Positions 44,428-54,227 of a DNA stretch of 64,000 nt are shown one piece after another. The stretch is from NCBI RefSeq assembly GCF_030433675.1, contig NZ_JAROCB010000002.1:558001-622000 (forward strand). The letters run 5' to 3'. The stretch is from Leifsonia virtsii. Lineage in GTDB: Bacteria; Actinomycetota; Actinomycetes; Actinomycetales; Microbacteriaceae. How positions within the stretch are numbered: the first letter of the stretch is position 1; every line of letters begins with the position of its first letter. Below the pieces are notes generated by a model. It was not told the origin of the DNA and did no database searches. It worked only from the letters and a program-made list of their open reading frames with translations. Made by a program: the position numbers and the translations under genes.

Positions 44428-46830
44428 ATGACGATCTCCACCGAGACACTCCAGCTCGCCTGGCGCGAGCCAGCAGGCCACTGGGAGGAAGCGATCCCGA
44501 TCGGGGACGGCCTCCTCAGCGCCATGGTCCACGGCGGCGCAGGCGGCCGCTATCAGGTGAACGACGCGACCGTCTGGTCGGGCACACCGGAGACCACGGC
44601 GGAGGAACTGCGCCGGGTCGTCGCGCAGGGTGCGGGGCCCGAGCGCCTCCGCGAGGTGCGTGCGGCGCTCGCCGCCGGCGACCTCTCCCGCGCGGAGGAG
44701 CTGCTGCTCACCTTCGAGGGCCGCTACAGCCAGGAGTTCCTCCCGTTCGTCGACCTCACGGTCGAGCTACCCGGCGCGACCCCGGTCGAGGGGGAGCCCG
44801 CGCGGGTCCTGGATCTCGACCGGCACGTCGTCGAGGAGTCGCTGCAGGCCGGAGCGGCCCGCGTCGAGCGCGCGTCGTGGGTCGAAGACCGTACCCTCTT
44901 CATCTCGATCGAGGCCAGCGAGCCGCTGCCCGAGGTGCGCATCGCCCTCGCCACGCCGCTCCGCGAGCTGTCGCGGTCTCTGCGTGACGGCGTGCTGACG
45001 CTCGACCTCGCCGTCCCGGTCGACGGGGCGCCCCTGCACGAACAGTCCGTCGTCCCACCGCTGCGCTACGCGGAGCGGGGCGACGCAGACTACGACGCCT
45101 TCGCCGCCGCGGCCCTCGCGGTGCGGAGCGACGGCACGGCGGAGCCGGGGGACCACGGTCTCACGGTCCGCGGTGGCCGTCGGCTGCTGATCGCCCTCTC
45201 GTCGTCGACCCGCGCTGAGTCGTGGTGGGCCGGCGCGGACGACGAGTGGCGGACCGTCTCCCGTGAGACGATCCGGGACCGCGCCGTCACCCGAGCCCTC
45301 GGCGCCATCGCCGCGGGCGCGGGACAGCGGGAAGGCGCGCTGCGTCACCCCGCGGCGGCGCGGTTCGCGATCGGCGGCAGGCGCGAGGGGCGGTGGGATG
45401 TCGAGGCCGACATCCTGCGCGGTTCGGACGACGGGCTGCGTGCGACCGTCGCGGCCGAGTACGGGCGCTACCTGCTCACGTCGTCCTCCCGGACGGGCGG
45501 CCCCGCGGCCAACCTGCAGGGCATCTGGAACGGCGAGCTGCGCCCCGCGTGGTCGTCGAACTACACGATCAACATCAACACCGAGATGAACTACTGGGCC
45601 GCCGGCCCGCTCGGCGTCATCGAGCACGCGGAACCGCTGATCTCGCTGGTCGAGCGGTTGGCGGCGACCGGTCGCGACGTCGCCAGGGAGCTCTACGGCT
45701 GCCGCGGCTGGGTCGCGCACCACAACAGCGACCTGTGGGGCTGGAGCCTGCCGGTCGGCATGGGTCACGGCGCGCCGAGCTGGGCGATCTGGATGATGGG
45801 CGGCGTCTGGCTCACCCACTCGCTCTGGGACCACTACGAGTTCACGGCGGACGACGATCTGCTGCGCGACCGGATCCAGCCCCTGCTGCGCGGCGCCGCC
45901 GAGTTCTGCCTCGACTGGCTCCAGGTCGGTCCCGACGGCCGCGCCTTCCTCTCCCCGTCGACCTCGCCGGAGAACTCCTACCGGGACGCCGACGGGGTGC
46001 CGCGCGCGCTCGGCCTCACCGCGACGATGGACCTCGAGCTGATCCGCTCGCTCTTCGCGCGGACCCTGCGCGCCATCCAGGTGCTGGGCGACCCCGACCC
46101 GCTGCGGGGCGAGCTGGAGGCGGCGCTCGCCACGATCCCCGAGCCCCCGGTCGGCGGCGACGGCCGCCTGCTCGAATGGTCGGAGGAGGTGCCGGAGCAC
46201 GAGCCCGCCCATCGGCACCTGTCGCCCCTGGTCGGCCTCTACCCGCTCGACCTGATCACGCCCGAGGGCACGCCCGCGCTCGCCGACGCCTCCCGCCGCT
46301 TCCTCGACGCGCGCGGCCCCGGCGCGATGGGCTGGTCGTGGGCCTGGAAGATCGCCCTGCGCGCACGCCTCGGCGACGGCGAGGCGGCCCACGAGCTGCT
46401 GCAGCAGGCGCTCACGCCGTACGACGGTGACGCCCGCCGGCATGGACCGGTCGACGGCTCCGAGTGGGGCGGTCTGCTGCCCAACCTGTTCAGCACGCAC
46501 CCGCCGTTCCAGATCGACGGGAACCTCGGCTTCCCCGCGGGCATCGCCGAACTGCTGCTGCAGAGCCACGGGGGAGTCGTCCACCTGCTGCCTGCGTTGC
46601 CGAGCGCCTGGCCGGAGGGCCGGGCGACCGGGCTCGGCGTGCGCGGCGGGCTCTCCGCCGACCTCGTCTGGTCCGGCGGGAGGCTGGAGTCGACCGTCCT
46701 GCGGAACCCCCGCGCTGAGCCGTGCGATGTGCGGCTGCGGTACGACGGCACGGAGGTCGAGGTCCGGCTTGCCGCCGGAGGCGAGCAGGCGATCGACGGG
46801 GTCCTGCGAGAGGCGGTCGCGACTCCCTAA
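44428..46830 (+). CDS. GH95 alpha-L-fucosidase / alpha-L-galactosidase
   Basis: 800 residues. N-terminal beta domain beginning LQLAWREPAGHWEEAIPIGDG, then an (alpha/alpha)6 barrel with NLQGIWNGEL, NYTININTEMNYW (catalytic Asn region), HHNSDLWG, LSPSTSPENSY (acid Glu) and FQIDGNLGF. GH95 inverting enzymes act on alpha-1,2-L-fucosides, and some on alpha-L-galactosides of plant xyloglucan. ATG at 44428 has AAGGAAG upstream. No signal peptide. Followed after 9 bp by a ROK repressor gene, probably co-transcribed. Confidence 0.93.
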   Translation: MTISTETLQLAWREPAGHWEEAIPIGDGLLSAMVHGGAGGRYQVNDATVWSGTPETTAEELRRVVAQGAGPERLREVRAALAAGDLSRAEELLLTFEGRYSQEFLPFVDLTVELPGATPVEGEPARVLDLDRHVVEESLQAGAARVERASWVEDRTLFISIEASEPLPEVRIALATPLRELSRSLRDGVLTLDLAVPVDGAPLHEQSVVPPLRYAERGDADYDAFAAAALAVRSDGTAEPGDHGLTVRGGRRLLIALSSSTRAESWWAGADDEWRTVSRETIRDRAVTRALGAIAAGAGQREGALRHPAAARFAIGGRREGRWDVEADILRGSDDGLRATVAAEYGRYLLTSSSRTGGPAANLQGIWNGELRPAWSSNYTININTEMNYWAAGPLGVIEHAEPLISLVERLAATGRDVARELYGCRGWVAHHNSDLWGWSLPVGMGHGAPSWAIWMMGGVWLTHSLWDHYEFTADDDLLRDRIQPLLRGAAEFCLDWLQVGPDGRAFLSPSTSPENSYRDADGVPRALGLTATMDLELIRSLFARTLRAIQVLGDPDPLRGELEAALATIPEPPVGGDGRLLEWSEEVPEHEPAHRHLSPLVGLYPLDLITPEGTPALADASRRFLDARGPGAMGWSWAWKIALRARLGDGEAAHELLQQALTPYDGDARRHGPVDGSEWGGLLPNLFSTHPPFQIDGNLGFPAGIAELLLQSHGGVVHLLPALPSAWPEGRATGLGVRGGLSADLVWSGGRLESTVLRNPRAEPCDVRLRYDGTEVEVRLAAGGEQAIDGVLREAVATP

Positions 46831-46839
46831 GGTGGAGGC

Positions 46840-48006
46840 ATGGACGACGAGCTACGGCAGCGCATCGCGCTGCTCGCCTCGTCGTCGGATGCGGCGACCC
46901 GCGTCTTCACCACCATCCTGACCCGCAGCCCGGTCAGCCGCATCGACGTCGCCCGGATGACCGGCCTGTCGCAGGCCGCCGTGACCAAGGCGGTGACGCC
47001 GCTGGTGGCCGCCGGGCTCGTGGACGACTCGCTCGGCCTCGCGCCGACCGGTCTGCCCGGGCGGCCGGCGAACCCGGTGGCGATCGTCCCGGATGCGGTG
47101 GTCGCGCTCGGCATCAAGGTGAACGTCGACGAGCTGGTCGGCGTCGCCACCGACCTGACCACGCGCATCCTCGCCGCCGACCGCCTGCCGCTCGCCTCGC
47201 ACGACCCCGCGGCCGTGGTCGAAGCCGTCGCCGCCCTCTGCGGGCGGCTGGCGCAGTCGCTCGGCGGCCTCCGCTCGCGCGTCGCCCGCATCGGCGTCTC
47301 GGTCTCGGGCGACGTGGACACGGCGACCGGCGTGGTGCGCGACTCGGCCATCATGGGCTGGCGCGGCGTCCGCCTGGCGGCAGCCCTGCGAGAGCGTCTG
47401 GAGGCGGACGTCGTCGTCGACAACGATGTGCGCGCCCTCACGATCGGCGAGCACTGGTTCGGCGTCGGCCTCGGCACTCGCTCCTTCTGCATCGTCACGA
47501 TCGGGCGCGGCATCGGCAGCGGCCTGCACCTGAACGGCGAGGTCGTGGAGGGCGCCTTCGGCGTCGCCGGCGAGATCGGCCACCTTCCGCTGGCCTCGCC
47601 CGACCGCGTCTGCGCCTGCGGCCGCCGCGGCTGCGTGGAGGCCGTCGCCGCCACGAGCGCCATCGTCGCCGCGGCGTCGGCCGCGCACGGCCGCCCGCTG
47701 ACGATCGAGGAGGTCGTCGAGCTGGCGCACGCCGGCGACCCGGCGGCGGTCGAGGCCTTCGGCGAGGCGGGAGCGGTCATCGGCGCCGCCATCGCCAGCC
47801 TGGTCAACCTCGTCGGCCCGGAGCTCGTGATCATCGGCGGCGAGGGCGTCGCCGAGTTCGGCCTGTACGAGGAACGGCTGCGAGCCGTCTACGCCGAGCA
47901 CGTCTTCGCGTCGGCCGACCGCTGCCGGATCGTCGTGCGCCCGCACACCTTCGAGGACTGGGCGCGCGGGGCGGCGGCGACGGCCATCCGGTCGCTCGTG
48001 GTCTGA
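46840..48006 (+). CDS. ROK-family transcriptional repressor
   Basis: 388 residues. N-terminal winged helix (about 15-75: PVSRIDVARMTGLSQAAVTK) and a ROK sugar-kinase-like domain (IGVSVSGDVD, VDNDVRALTIGE, GEIGHLPL, zinc-type CACGRRGCVE). Typical of NagC/XylR-like repressors responding to a sugar. Very similar in layout and wording to the convergent ROK gene at 48014-49222 (7 bp between stops). Probably regulates the GH95/GH36 divergent promoter (inference). Confidence 0.93.
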   Translation: MDDELRQRIALLASSSDAATRVFTTILTRSPVSRIDVARMTGLSQAAVTKAVTPLVAAGLVDDSLGLAPTGLPGRPANPVAIVPDAVVALGIKVNVDELVGVATDLTTRILAADRLPLASHDPAAVVEAVAALCGRLAQSLGGLRSRVARIGVSVSGDVDTATGVVRDSAIMGWRGVRLAAALRERLEADVVVDNDVRALTIGEHWFGVGLGTRSFCIVTIGRGIGSGLHLNGEVVEGAFGVAGEIGHLPLASPDRVCACGRRGCVEAVAATSAIVAAASAAHGRPLTIEEVVELAHAGDPAAVEAFGEAGAVIGAAIASLVNLVGPELVIIGGEGVAEFGLYEERLRAVYAEHVFASADRCRIVVRPHTFEDWARGAAATAIRSLVV

Positions 48007-48013
48007 CCCGTCG

Positions 48014-49222
48014 TCATTCCCCCGTCGCCGCGGTGCTCGCGGTGATCGCCTCGCGCAGGGCCGCGACGGCGGCGCCGCGGGCCCAGTCGGTGAAGGTGTG
48101 CCGCTGCACCACCAGGCGGCAGTTGGCGGCGGCGCCGAAGGCGTGCGCCAGGAACTCCTCGCGGAACCGGCGCTCGTAGAGGTCGTAGTCCATGACGCCC
48201 TCGCCGGCGATCACGACGACCTCCGGGCCGAACAGGTTCACGGTCGCCGCGACGGCCGCGCCGATGGCCGTGCCCGCGCGCTCGAAGGCGGCGACCGCGG
48301 CCGGGTCGCCCTCGTGTGCGAGCCGGATGACACCCGCCAGGGTCAGCTCCGGGTCGCCGTGCTCGAGGCTCACCGCGTCGCGGATGGCCCGGGACGATGC
48401 CACGGCCTCCACGCAGCCACGACGGCCACAGACGCACAGGGCGTCGGAGGACGCCAGCGGCAGGTGGCCGATCTCGCCCGCGACACCGTGCGCGCCGACC
48501 ACCACGTCGTCGTTCACGTAGATGCCGCAGCCGATGCCCGCACCGATCGTGATGATGGCGAACGACTCCGCGTCCCTGCCCGCCCCGAACCACTGCTCCG
48601 ACTTCGCCAGAGCACGCACGTCGTTCTCGACGGTGATCGGGAGGGGGAGCTCGGCGGCGAGCCGCTCGCCGAGCGCGAAATGGCTCCAGCCGAGCAGCGG
48701 GGAGTGCCGCACGAGCCCGGTGCTGCTGTCGATGTCGCCGGAGACCGAGACGCCGACTCCGGCGATGCTGGCCGCGTCGCCGCCGAGCTGCGCGATCAGC
48801 GACCTCACGGAGGTCACGATCGCGTCGACCGTGCTGTCCGGATCGTGGCTCTTCAGCCGCCGCCGGGTGGACCCGAGGACCTCGTTGCCCAGGCTGACGG
48901 TGACGGCGAAGATCTCGTCCTGGTTGACCTTGACCCCGATCGCGATCATCGAGCGGGGGACGACGCTCAGCGGACGGACGGGACGCCCTGGGAAGGAGTG
49001 CTCCGCGTGCTCGCCCACCGTGACGTAGCCGCCCTCGATCAGCGGGTTGACCGTCTTGGTCACCTTGGCCTGCGACAGTCCGGTGAGGCGGCCGATGTCG
49101 AGCCGGCTGACCGGCCCGTGGGTGATGATCCGCGTGAAGATCTCCGCGGAGCGGGGCGTGCCGAGCTCCGGTCTCCGGCGGGTGCCAACGTCGTCGAGTG
49201 GCATATCGAGAGAGTAGCTCAT
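48014..49222 (-). CDS. ROK-family transcriptional repressor
   Basis: 402 residues from ATG 49222; ATG 49204 is the other option and neither has a strong ribosome site. Winged helix with PVSRLDIGRLTGLSQAKVTK, then the ROK domain (VGVSVSGDIDS, VENDVRALAKSE, GEIGHLPLAS, CVCGRRGCVEAVAS). A paralogue of the ROK gene beside it, in mirror image. Divergent from the glycan importer operon, whose promoter region has TGTCA/TGACA half-sites (49317-49321 / 49333-49337). Confidence 0.93.
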   Translation of the reverse strand: MSYSLDMPLDDVGTRRRPELGTPRSAEIFTRIITHGPVSRLDIGRLTGLSQAKVTKTVNPLIEGGYVTVGEHAEHSFPGRPVRPLSVVPRSMIAIGVKVNQDEIFAVTVSLGNEVLGSTRRRLKSHDPDSTVDAIVTSVRSLIAQLGGDAASIAGVGVSVSGDIDSSTGLVRHSPLLGWSHFALGERLAAELPLPITVENDVRALAKSEQWFGAGRDAESFAIITIGAGIGCGIYVNDDVVVGAHGVAGEIGHLPLASSDALCVCGRRGCVEAVASSRAIRDAVSLEHGDPELTLAGVIRLAHEGDPAAVAAFERAGTAIGAAVAATVNLFGPEVVVIAGEGVMDYDLYERRFREEFLAHAFGAAANCRLVVQRHTFTDWARGAAVAALREAITASTAATGE

Positions 49223-49416
49223 GCCGCCGCTTTCTTTCTGTCGTGTTCGAATGCGCGACGGCCCCCAACGGCGCGAATCGCGTGCGGTCGCCGTTCTCGG
49301 TCGAGCGATGACCTGCTGTCAGGATAGATTATTGACAACGGTAAGGAAATAGGTTTTGCTGTACCCAGTCCGGGCGGACCAAGGCCCGCCCGGCTCGATT
49401 CGTTCAGGAGTCTTCG

Positions 49417-49461
49417 ATGACGAAGCTGCAACACCGTGGGCACACGGGGGTGCGCGGATGA
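49417..49461 (+). CDS. 14-codon leader ORF before the importer operon
   Basis: ATG with a strong CAGGAG box 6 nt upstream opens a 14-residue peptide (MTKLQHRGHTGVRG) whose TGA overlaps the ATG of the first permease gene (ATGA). No function known; likely a translational coupling leader. Could also be a chance frame. Confidence 0.5.
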   Translation: MTKLQHRGHTGVRG

Positions 49462-50462
49462 CCAGCGCCCCGCCCGTGACCACAACGACCACCCCACCCG
49501 CCGCACGGACCGCCGCACCGCCGGTCCGCCGCATCCCGACCCGCCGCAAGACCCTCGGTCAGCGCTGGCGGATCGCGCTGCGGCGGCACTGGCAGCTCTA
49601 CCTGCTGACGCTCCTGCCGCTGGCGTACTTCGTGATCTTCAAGTACGTGCCGGTCTCCAACGCGGTCATCGCGTTCAAGGACTACAGCCCGGTGCTCGGC
49701 GTGTGGGGGAGCCCGTGGAACGGGTTCGCGAACTTCGCGGCGATGCTGCAGAACCCGCAGTTCCCGACCCTGGTCTCCAACACCCTCATCCTCTCCGGAT
49801 ACGCGGTGCTGGCGAGCTTCCCCATCCCGATCATCCTGGCGCTCGCGCTCAACGAGGTGCGCCACCGCTGGTTCCAGAAGACCGTGCAGCTGGTCACGTA
49901 CGCCCCGTACTTCATCTCCACCGTGGTCGTCGTGTCGATGCTGATCCTGATCATGGCGCCCCGGCTCGGGATCGTCAGCCAGGTCTTCGGGTTCTTCGGC
50001 GTCCAGTCGCCCGACCTCCTCGGCAACCCCGACTACTTCCGCAACATCTACGTCTGGTCGGACGTGTGGCAGACCGCCGGCTACTCCGCGGTCATCTACA
50101 TGGCGGCGCTCTCCGGCATCGACCCCTCGCTGTACGAGGCGGCGCGCGTGGACGGCGCGTCCCGCCTCCGCAAGATCTGGCACGTCGACATCCCGGGCAT
50201 CATGCCCACGGCGATGATCGTGCTCATCCTGAGCGTCGGCAACATCATGGCGATCGGGTTCGAGAAGGTGTTCCTGCTGCAGAACCCGCTGAACCTCGGG
50301 CAGTCCGAGATCATCGCGACCTACGTCTACAAGCTGGGCATCCTTAACGCCGACTTCGGGACGGCGACCGCCGTCGGCCTCTTCAATTCCGTCGTCAACC
50401 TCGTGCTGCTCCTCATCGTCAACTGGGTGGCACGCCGACTGAGTGGGAGCGGACTGTGGTGA
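49458..50462 (+). CDS. ABC transporter permease (LplB/UgpA type)
   Basis: 334 residues. Six membrane segments, the first at about 45-65 (LLTLLPLAYFVIFKYVP), with the EAA loop LYEAARVDGASRLRKIW. The LplB group works with large YtcQ/LipO-type binding proteins that take up oligosaccharides from plant or host polymers. ATG at 49458 preferred over upstream starts since GGGGGTG precedes it and the leader ORF stops there. Overlaps the second permease start. Confidence 0.92.
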   Translation: MTSAPPVTTTTTPPAARTAAPPVRRIPTRRKTLGQRWRIALRRHWQLYLLTLLPLAYFVIFKYVPVSNAVIAFKDYSPVLGVWGSPWNGFANFAAMLQNPQFPTLVSNTLILSGYAVLASFPIPIILALALNEVRHRWFQKTVQLVTYAPYFISTVVVVSMLILIMAPRLGIVSQVFGFFGVQSPDLLGNPDYFRNIYVWSDVWQTAGYSAVIYMAALSGIDPSLYEAARVDGASRLRKIWHVDIPGIMPTAMIVLILSVGNIMAIGFEKVFLLQNPLNLGQSEIIATYVYKLGILNADFGTATAVGLFNSVVNLVLLLIVNWVARRLSGSGLW

Positions 50463-51415
50463 CCATCGATTCTCCGGCCGAGCGGACGCGGGTGCGGCCC
50501 GCGACGGCGGCCAAGAACATCAAGAAGCCGCGGAGGATCCGGGAGTCGCCCGGCGATCGCGCCCTGCTGGTCGTCATCTACCTCGGCCTCACCCTGGCCG
50601 TGCTGGTCGTGCTGCTGCCGCTGCTGTACATCGTGGCCAGCTCCTTCTCCTCCCCGCACGCGGTCACGGCCGGGCAGGTGTTCCTCTGGCCCGTCGACTT
50701 CACGCTCAAGGGCTACCAGACGGTCCTCTCCGACCCGCAGGTGCTCCTCGGCTACGCCAACTCGCTGTTCTACATGATCGCCGGGACGCTGATCAGCACG
50801 ACCCTGACGGTCTGCCTGGCCTGGCCGCTCTCGCGCCGCACCTTCATGGGCCGCAACGTGATCATGTCGCTGCTGCTGTTCACGATGCTGTTCAGCGGCG
50901 GCCTCATCCCGACCTACATGGTCGTGCAGAACCTCGGCCTGCTCGACACCCGCTGGGCGCTCCTGCTGCCGCAGGCCGTCGCGGTGTGGCAGGTCATCAT
51001 CGCCCGCACCTTCTTCCGCTCGGCGATCCCGGAGGAGCTCGTCGAGGCGGCGTCGCTCGACGGCGCGAGCGACTGGCGGTTCCTGTGGACCGTCGTGCTT
51101 CCGCTGTCGAAGCCCCTCATCGCCGTCATCGCGCTCATGTACGCGATCGGCCAGTGGAACGGCTACTTCGACGCGCTCCTCTACCTGAAGAGCTCCGATC
51201 TCTTCCCGCTCCAGCTGGTGCTGCGCAACATCCTCGTCCTCAACTCGACCAACGGCGGGGTGAGCGACCTGGCGGCGCAGGCGCAGAACCAGGAGCTGGT
51301 CAACCTGCTCAAGTACGCGCTGATCGTCATCACCAGCGTCCCCGTGCTGATCATCTACCCGTTCGTCGCGCGCTACTTCAACAAGGGCGTGCTGATCGGG
51401 TCGGTCAAGGGCTGA
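50456..51415 (+). CDS. ABC transporter permease (YtcP/UgpE type)
   Basis: 319 residues. Six membrane segments; EAA loop ELVEAASLDGASDWRFLW; ends with YPFVARYFNKGVLIGSVKG, the usual end of YtcP-type permeases. GTG codons at 50456 and 50459 are both possible; either overlaps the upstream stop. Partner of the preceding permease. Confidence 0.92.
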   Translation: MVTIDSPAERTRVRPATAAKNIKKPRRIRESPGDRALLVVIYLGLTLAVLVVLLPLLYIVASSFSSPHAVTAGQVFLWPVDFTLKGYQTVLSDPQVLLGYANSLFYMIAGTLISTTLTVCLAWPLSRRTFMGRNVIMSLLLFTMLFSGGLIPTYMVVQNLGLLDTRWALLLPQAVAVWQVIIARTFFRSAIPEELVEAASLDGASDWRFLWTVVLPLSKPLIAVIALMYAIGQWNGYFDALLYLKSSDLFPLQLVLRNILVLNSTNGGVSDLAAQAQNQELVNLLKYALIVITSVPVLIIYPFVARYFNKGVLIGSVKG

Positions 51416-51495
51416 GCCCCGAAGACCCCACGAAGCCACCACAACGCACCATCCGTATCCCGAAACACATCCTGGTTCCAAAGGAGGAACGCACC

Positions 51496-53175
51496 ATGTT
51501 CTCGAAGACCGATCGGCGATCCCGCAGAGGGCGGACGCGCGCACTCGTCGCCGCCGTCGGCGGCACCGCCGCACTGATGGCCCTCTCCGCCTGCACCCCG
51601 GCGGCCTCCAGCGCCGACGACAAGATCGGCGGCACCGCCCACCTGACCGTGTTCGCGCAGCAGGGGACCGGCCAGGACCTGGCCACCAACGCCTTCACCA
51701 AGGAGGTGGAGAAGAAATTCAACATCAAGTTCAGCTGGCAGACCACCACCCAGGACTCGTCGGTGGCTCCCGAGAAGCGGCAGATCCTGATGGCGAGCGG
51801 CGACTACGCCGACGCCTTCCTCCTGATCCCGTGGGTCGACCAGTTCAACCAGGTGGACGTCGAGAAGCTCGCCAAGCAGGGCGTCGCCCTCCCGCTCAAC
51901 GACCTGATCAAGCAGTACGCGCCCGACATCCAGAAGGTGCTGGACGGCAACGCCGACTACAAGGCGATGGTCACCTCGCCCGACGGCAAGATCTACGGCC
52001 TGCCGCAGCTGGCCGAGACGCTGCACATCCAGTACCCGTCGAAGCTCTGGATCAACACGGACTGGCTGAAGAAGCTGAACCTCCAGATGCCGAAGACGAC
52101 CGCCGACATGACGAAGGTGCTCGAGGCGTTCAAGAACGACGACCCGAACGGCAACGGGCAGAAGGACGAGATCCCGCTCAGCGGCGACTCGCACGACACG
52201 CTCATCCCGTTCTTCATGAACGCGTTCATCTACGACCCGCAGAACCCGGACAAGGGCATCCAGTCGACGACGGTGCTCAACAAGGGCAAGGTCGACATCC
52301 AGGCGAACAAGGACGGCTGGCGCGAGGGCCTGAAGTACATCAAGTCGCTGTGGGACGCGGGCCTGATCGACAAGGGCGCCTTCACCCAGAACCCGGCGGC
52401 GCTCGCCCAGGAGGGCAACAACGCGGGACCGGTGCTGCTCGGCAGCGCCAGCGGCCTGCACCCGTACATCTTCGTCAGCCCCGGCGCGAAGGACGGCCGT
52501 GACAAGCAGTACGACGCCGTGCCCCCGCTGACCGGCCCGGACGGCGCCGACTACGCCACCTACGCGTTCGGCAGCACGCCCGGCGCCACCTTCCTGCTCA
52601 CCAACAAGGCGTCCAAGAACGACCAGGTCGCCGCGATCAAGATGGTGAACTACCTCTTCACCGAGCAGGGCCAGCTCGACGGCAACTTCGGCCCGGAGGG
52701 CAAGGGCTGGGCGAAGGCCGGCGCCGACGACAAAGCGCTCGACCCGAGCGAGAAGGCGGCGTTCGTCAACCTGCAGCTCGACCAGGATGCGGCCAACGCC
52801 GTGCAGTGGGGCGCGCTGTCGACTTACAACCAGAACGCGGCGTTCCGCGGTTCGCAGGCCGTCCCGACCGACATCTACGACACCTCCGGCTACGAGCGCC
52901 GGCTCTTCGAGGCCACCCAGCTGTACAAGGGCCACGAGGACAAGAGCCAGATCTACCCGACCTGGAAGGTATGGCCCGACCCGGCGAAGGCGACCCAGGT
53001 GGCGACGCAGCAGACGAACATCGACAACTACGTCACGCAGAACGCGCTCGCCTTCATCACCGGTTCGAAGAACATCGACACCGACTGGGACTCCTACGTG
53101 AAGGGCTTCGACGGCCTCGGGCTCAAGGACTACCTGAGCACCCTGCAGGCCGCGTACGACAAGTCCAAGAAGTAG
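51496..53175 (+). CDS. Extracellular oligosaccharide-binding lipoprotein (LipO/YtcQ type)
   Basis: 559 residues. Lipobox LSAC ends the signal peptide at about residue 33. Large SBP_bac_1 variant with an EF-hand-like Ca loop [13 protein letters not shown], as in alginate- and LipO-type binding proteins. Ideal ribosome site AAGGAGGAAC before ATG 51496. Last gene of the importer operon, followed by a hairpin terminator. The ATPase is not encoded here. Ligand probably the galacto/fuco-oligosaccharide cut by GH27/36/95 (inference). Confidence 0.93.
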   Translation: MFSKTDRRSRRGRTRALVAAVGGTAALMALSACTPAASSADDKIGGTAHLTVFAQQGTGQDLATNAFTKEVEKKFNIKFSWQTTTQDSSVAPEKRQILMASGDYADAFLLIPWVDQFNQVDVEKLAKQGVALPLNDLIKQYAPDIQKVLDGNADYKAMVTSPDGKIYGLPQLAETLHIQYPSKLWINTDWLKKLNLQMPKTTADMTKVLEAFKNDDPNGNGQKDEIPLSGDSHDTLIPFFMNAFIYDPQNPDKGIQSTTVLNKGKVDIQANKDGWREGLKYIKSLWDAGLIDKGAFTQNPAALAQEGNNAGPVLLGSASGLHPYIFVSPGAKDGRDKQYDAVPPLTGPDGADYATYAFGSTPGATFLLTNKASKNDQVAAIKMVNYLFTEQGQLDGNFGPEGKGWAKAGADDKALDPSEKAAFVNLQLDQDAANAVQWGALSTYNQNAAFRGSQAVPTDIYDTSGYERRLFEATQLYKGHEDKSQIYPTWKVWPDPAKATQVATQQTNIDNYVTQNALAFITGSKNIDTDWDSYVKGFDGLGLKDYLSTLQAAYDKSKK

Positions 53176-53188
53176 CGGACCCCCAACG

Positions 53189-53224
53189 AGCGGCCGGGTC
53201 CCGGAGACTCCGGGCCCGGCCGCT
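53189..53224 (+). terminator. Hairpin terminator of the importer operon
   Basis: AGCGGCCGGG-T-CCCGG (53189-53204) pairs with CCGGGCCCGGCCGCT (53210-53224) with one bulged T and a 5-base loop, 13 bp after the binding-protein stop. Confidence 0.75.
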
Positions 53225-53263
53225 TCGCGTCCGACCCACCGATCTCCAGCCGCCACGGTACGG

Positions 53264-53298
53264 TCGGAGATTCGGGCGGTATCCCTCCGGATCTCCGA
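53264..53298. other. Intergenic inverted repeat in the 53.2-53.4 kb gap
   Basis: TCGGAGAT (53264-53271) and ATCTCCGA (53291-53298) with a 19-nt spacer. The gap (53225-53444) holds no credible ORF; related GGAGATTCG words occur at 53266 and 53311. Meaning unknown. Confidence 0.4.
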
Positions 53299-53444
53299 CG
53301 GATGTCAGCCCAGCAGGAGATTCGAACGTTCGATCGCTCACCGTCGAGACCGGCGCAGCAGAGGCGTAGCCACCGACCTTCCGTCTCGCTACCCTGACGC
53401 CAGGGCCGCCCGGGAGCGGGCGGTGTCGCGGAAAGGGGGGAGTC

Positions 53445-54227
53445 ATGTCTCGTGTCTCGGTCGTCACCGGTGCCGCCTCGGGGATCGGACGGGCGACGAA
53501 GGAGCTCTTGGAGAGCCGGGGCGAGCGCGTGATCGGGGTCGACATCCACGACGCCGACGTGATCGTCGACCTGTCGACCGCGGAGGGCCGCGCGGGCCTC
53601 GCGGACGGGGTGCGGCGGGTGGACGACGGACCGGTGGACGCGGTGCTCGCGATCGCCGGCCTCGCCGCCGCCGCGCCGCCGACCGTCGCGGTGAACTACT
53701 TCGGCACGATCGCCACGCTCGAGGGCCTGCGGCCGCTGCTGGCCGGATCGCCGGCGCCGCGGGCGGTGCTGGTCTCGTCGATGGCCGCCCTGATGCCGAC
53801 CGACGGCGAGCTGGTCGGGCTGCTCGCGGCGGGCGACGAGCTCGCGGCGCTGGCCCGTGCCGGGGAGCTGGCGCAGGATCCCGCGACGACGGGCGCGCAG
53901 ATCTACTCGTCGACGAAGCTCGCTCTCGACAAGTGGGTCCGCCGCCAGGCCGCCACCGAGCAGTGGGCCGGCGCGGGCATCCCGCTGAACGCCGTCGCGC
54001 CCGGCATCATCGCGACGCCCATGACGGCGGACCTGATCGGGACGCCGGAGGCGCGCCACGCACTGCTCGGGCTGGTGCCCATGCCGCTGAACGGGATCGC
54101 CGAGCCGATCGTCGTCGCGCGCCTGCTGGCCTGGCTGACGAGCGAGGAGAACACGCACCTCTGCGGCCAGATCGTCTACGTCGACGGCGGCAGCGACGTC
54201 GTCCTGCGCGGCGACAGCGTGTGGTGA
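53445..54227 (+). CDS. SDR-family oxidoreductase (3-alpha-hydroxysteroid dehydrogenase-like)
   Basis: 260 residues. TGAASGIG, a shortened cofactor half with [23 protein letters not shown] and YSSTK (catalytic Tyr/Lys), then APGIIATPM. The long insert between the Ser and Tyr motifs ([11 protein letters not shown]...) is typical of the short 3-alpha-hydroxysteroid dehydrogenase/carbonyl reductase group. Good AAAGGGGGGAG ribosome site. Overlaps the next gene by GTGA. Substrate unknown. Confidence 0.88.
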   Translation: MSRVSVVTGAASGIGRATKELLESRGERVIGVDIHDADVIVDLSTAEGRAGLADGVRRVDDGPVDAVLAIAGLAAAAPPTVAVNYFGTIATLEGLRPLLAGSPAPRAVLVSSMAALMPTDGELVGLLAAGDELAALARAGELAQDPATTGAQIYSSTKLALDKWVRRQAATEQWAGAGIPLNAVAPGIIATPMTADLIGTPEARHALLGLVPMPLNGIAEPIVVARLLAWLTSEENTHLCGQIVYVDGGSDVVLRGDSVW

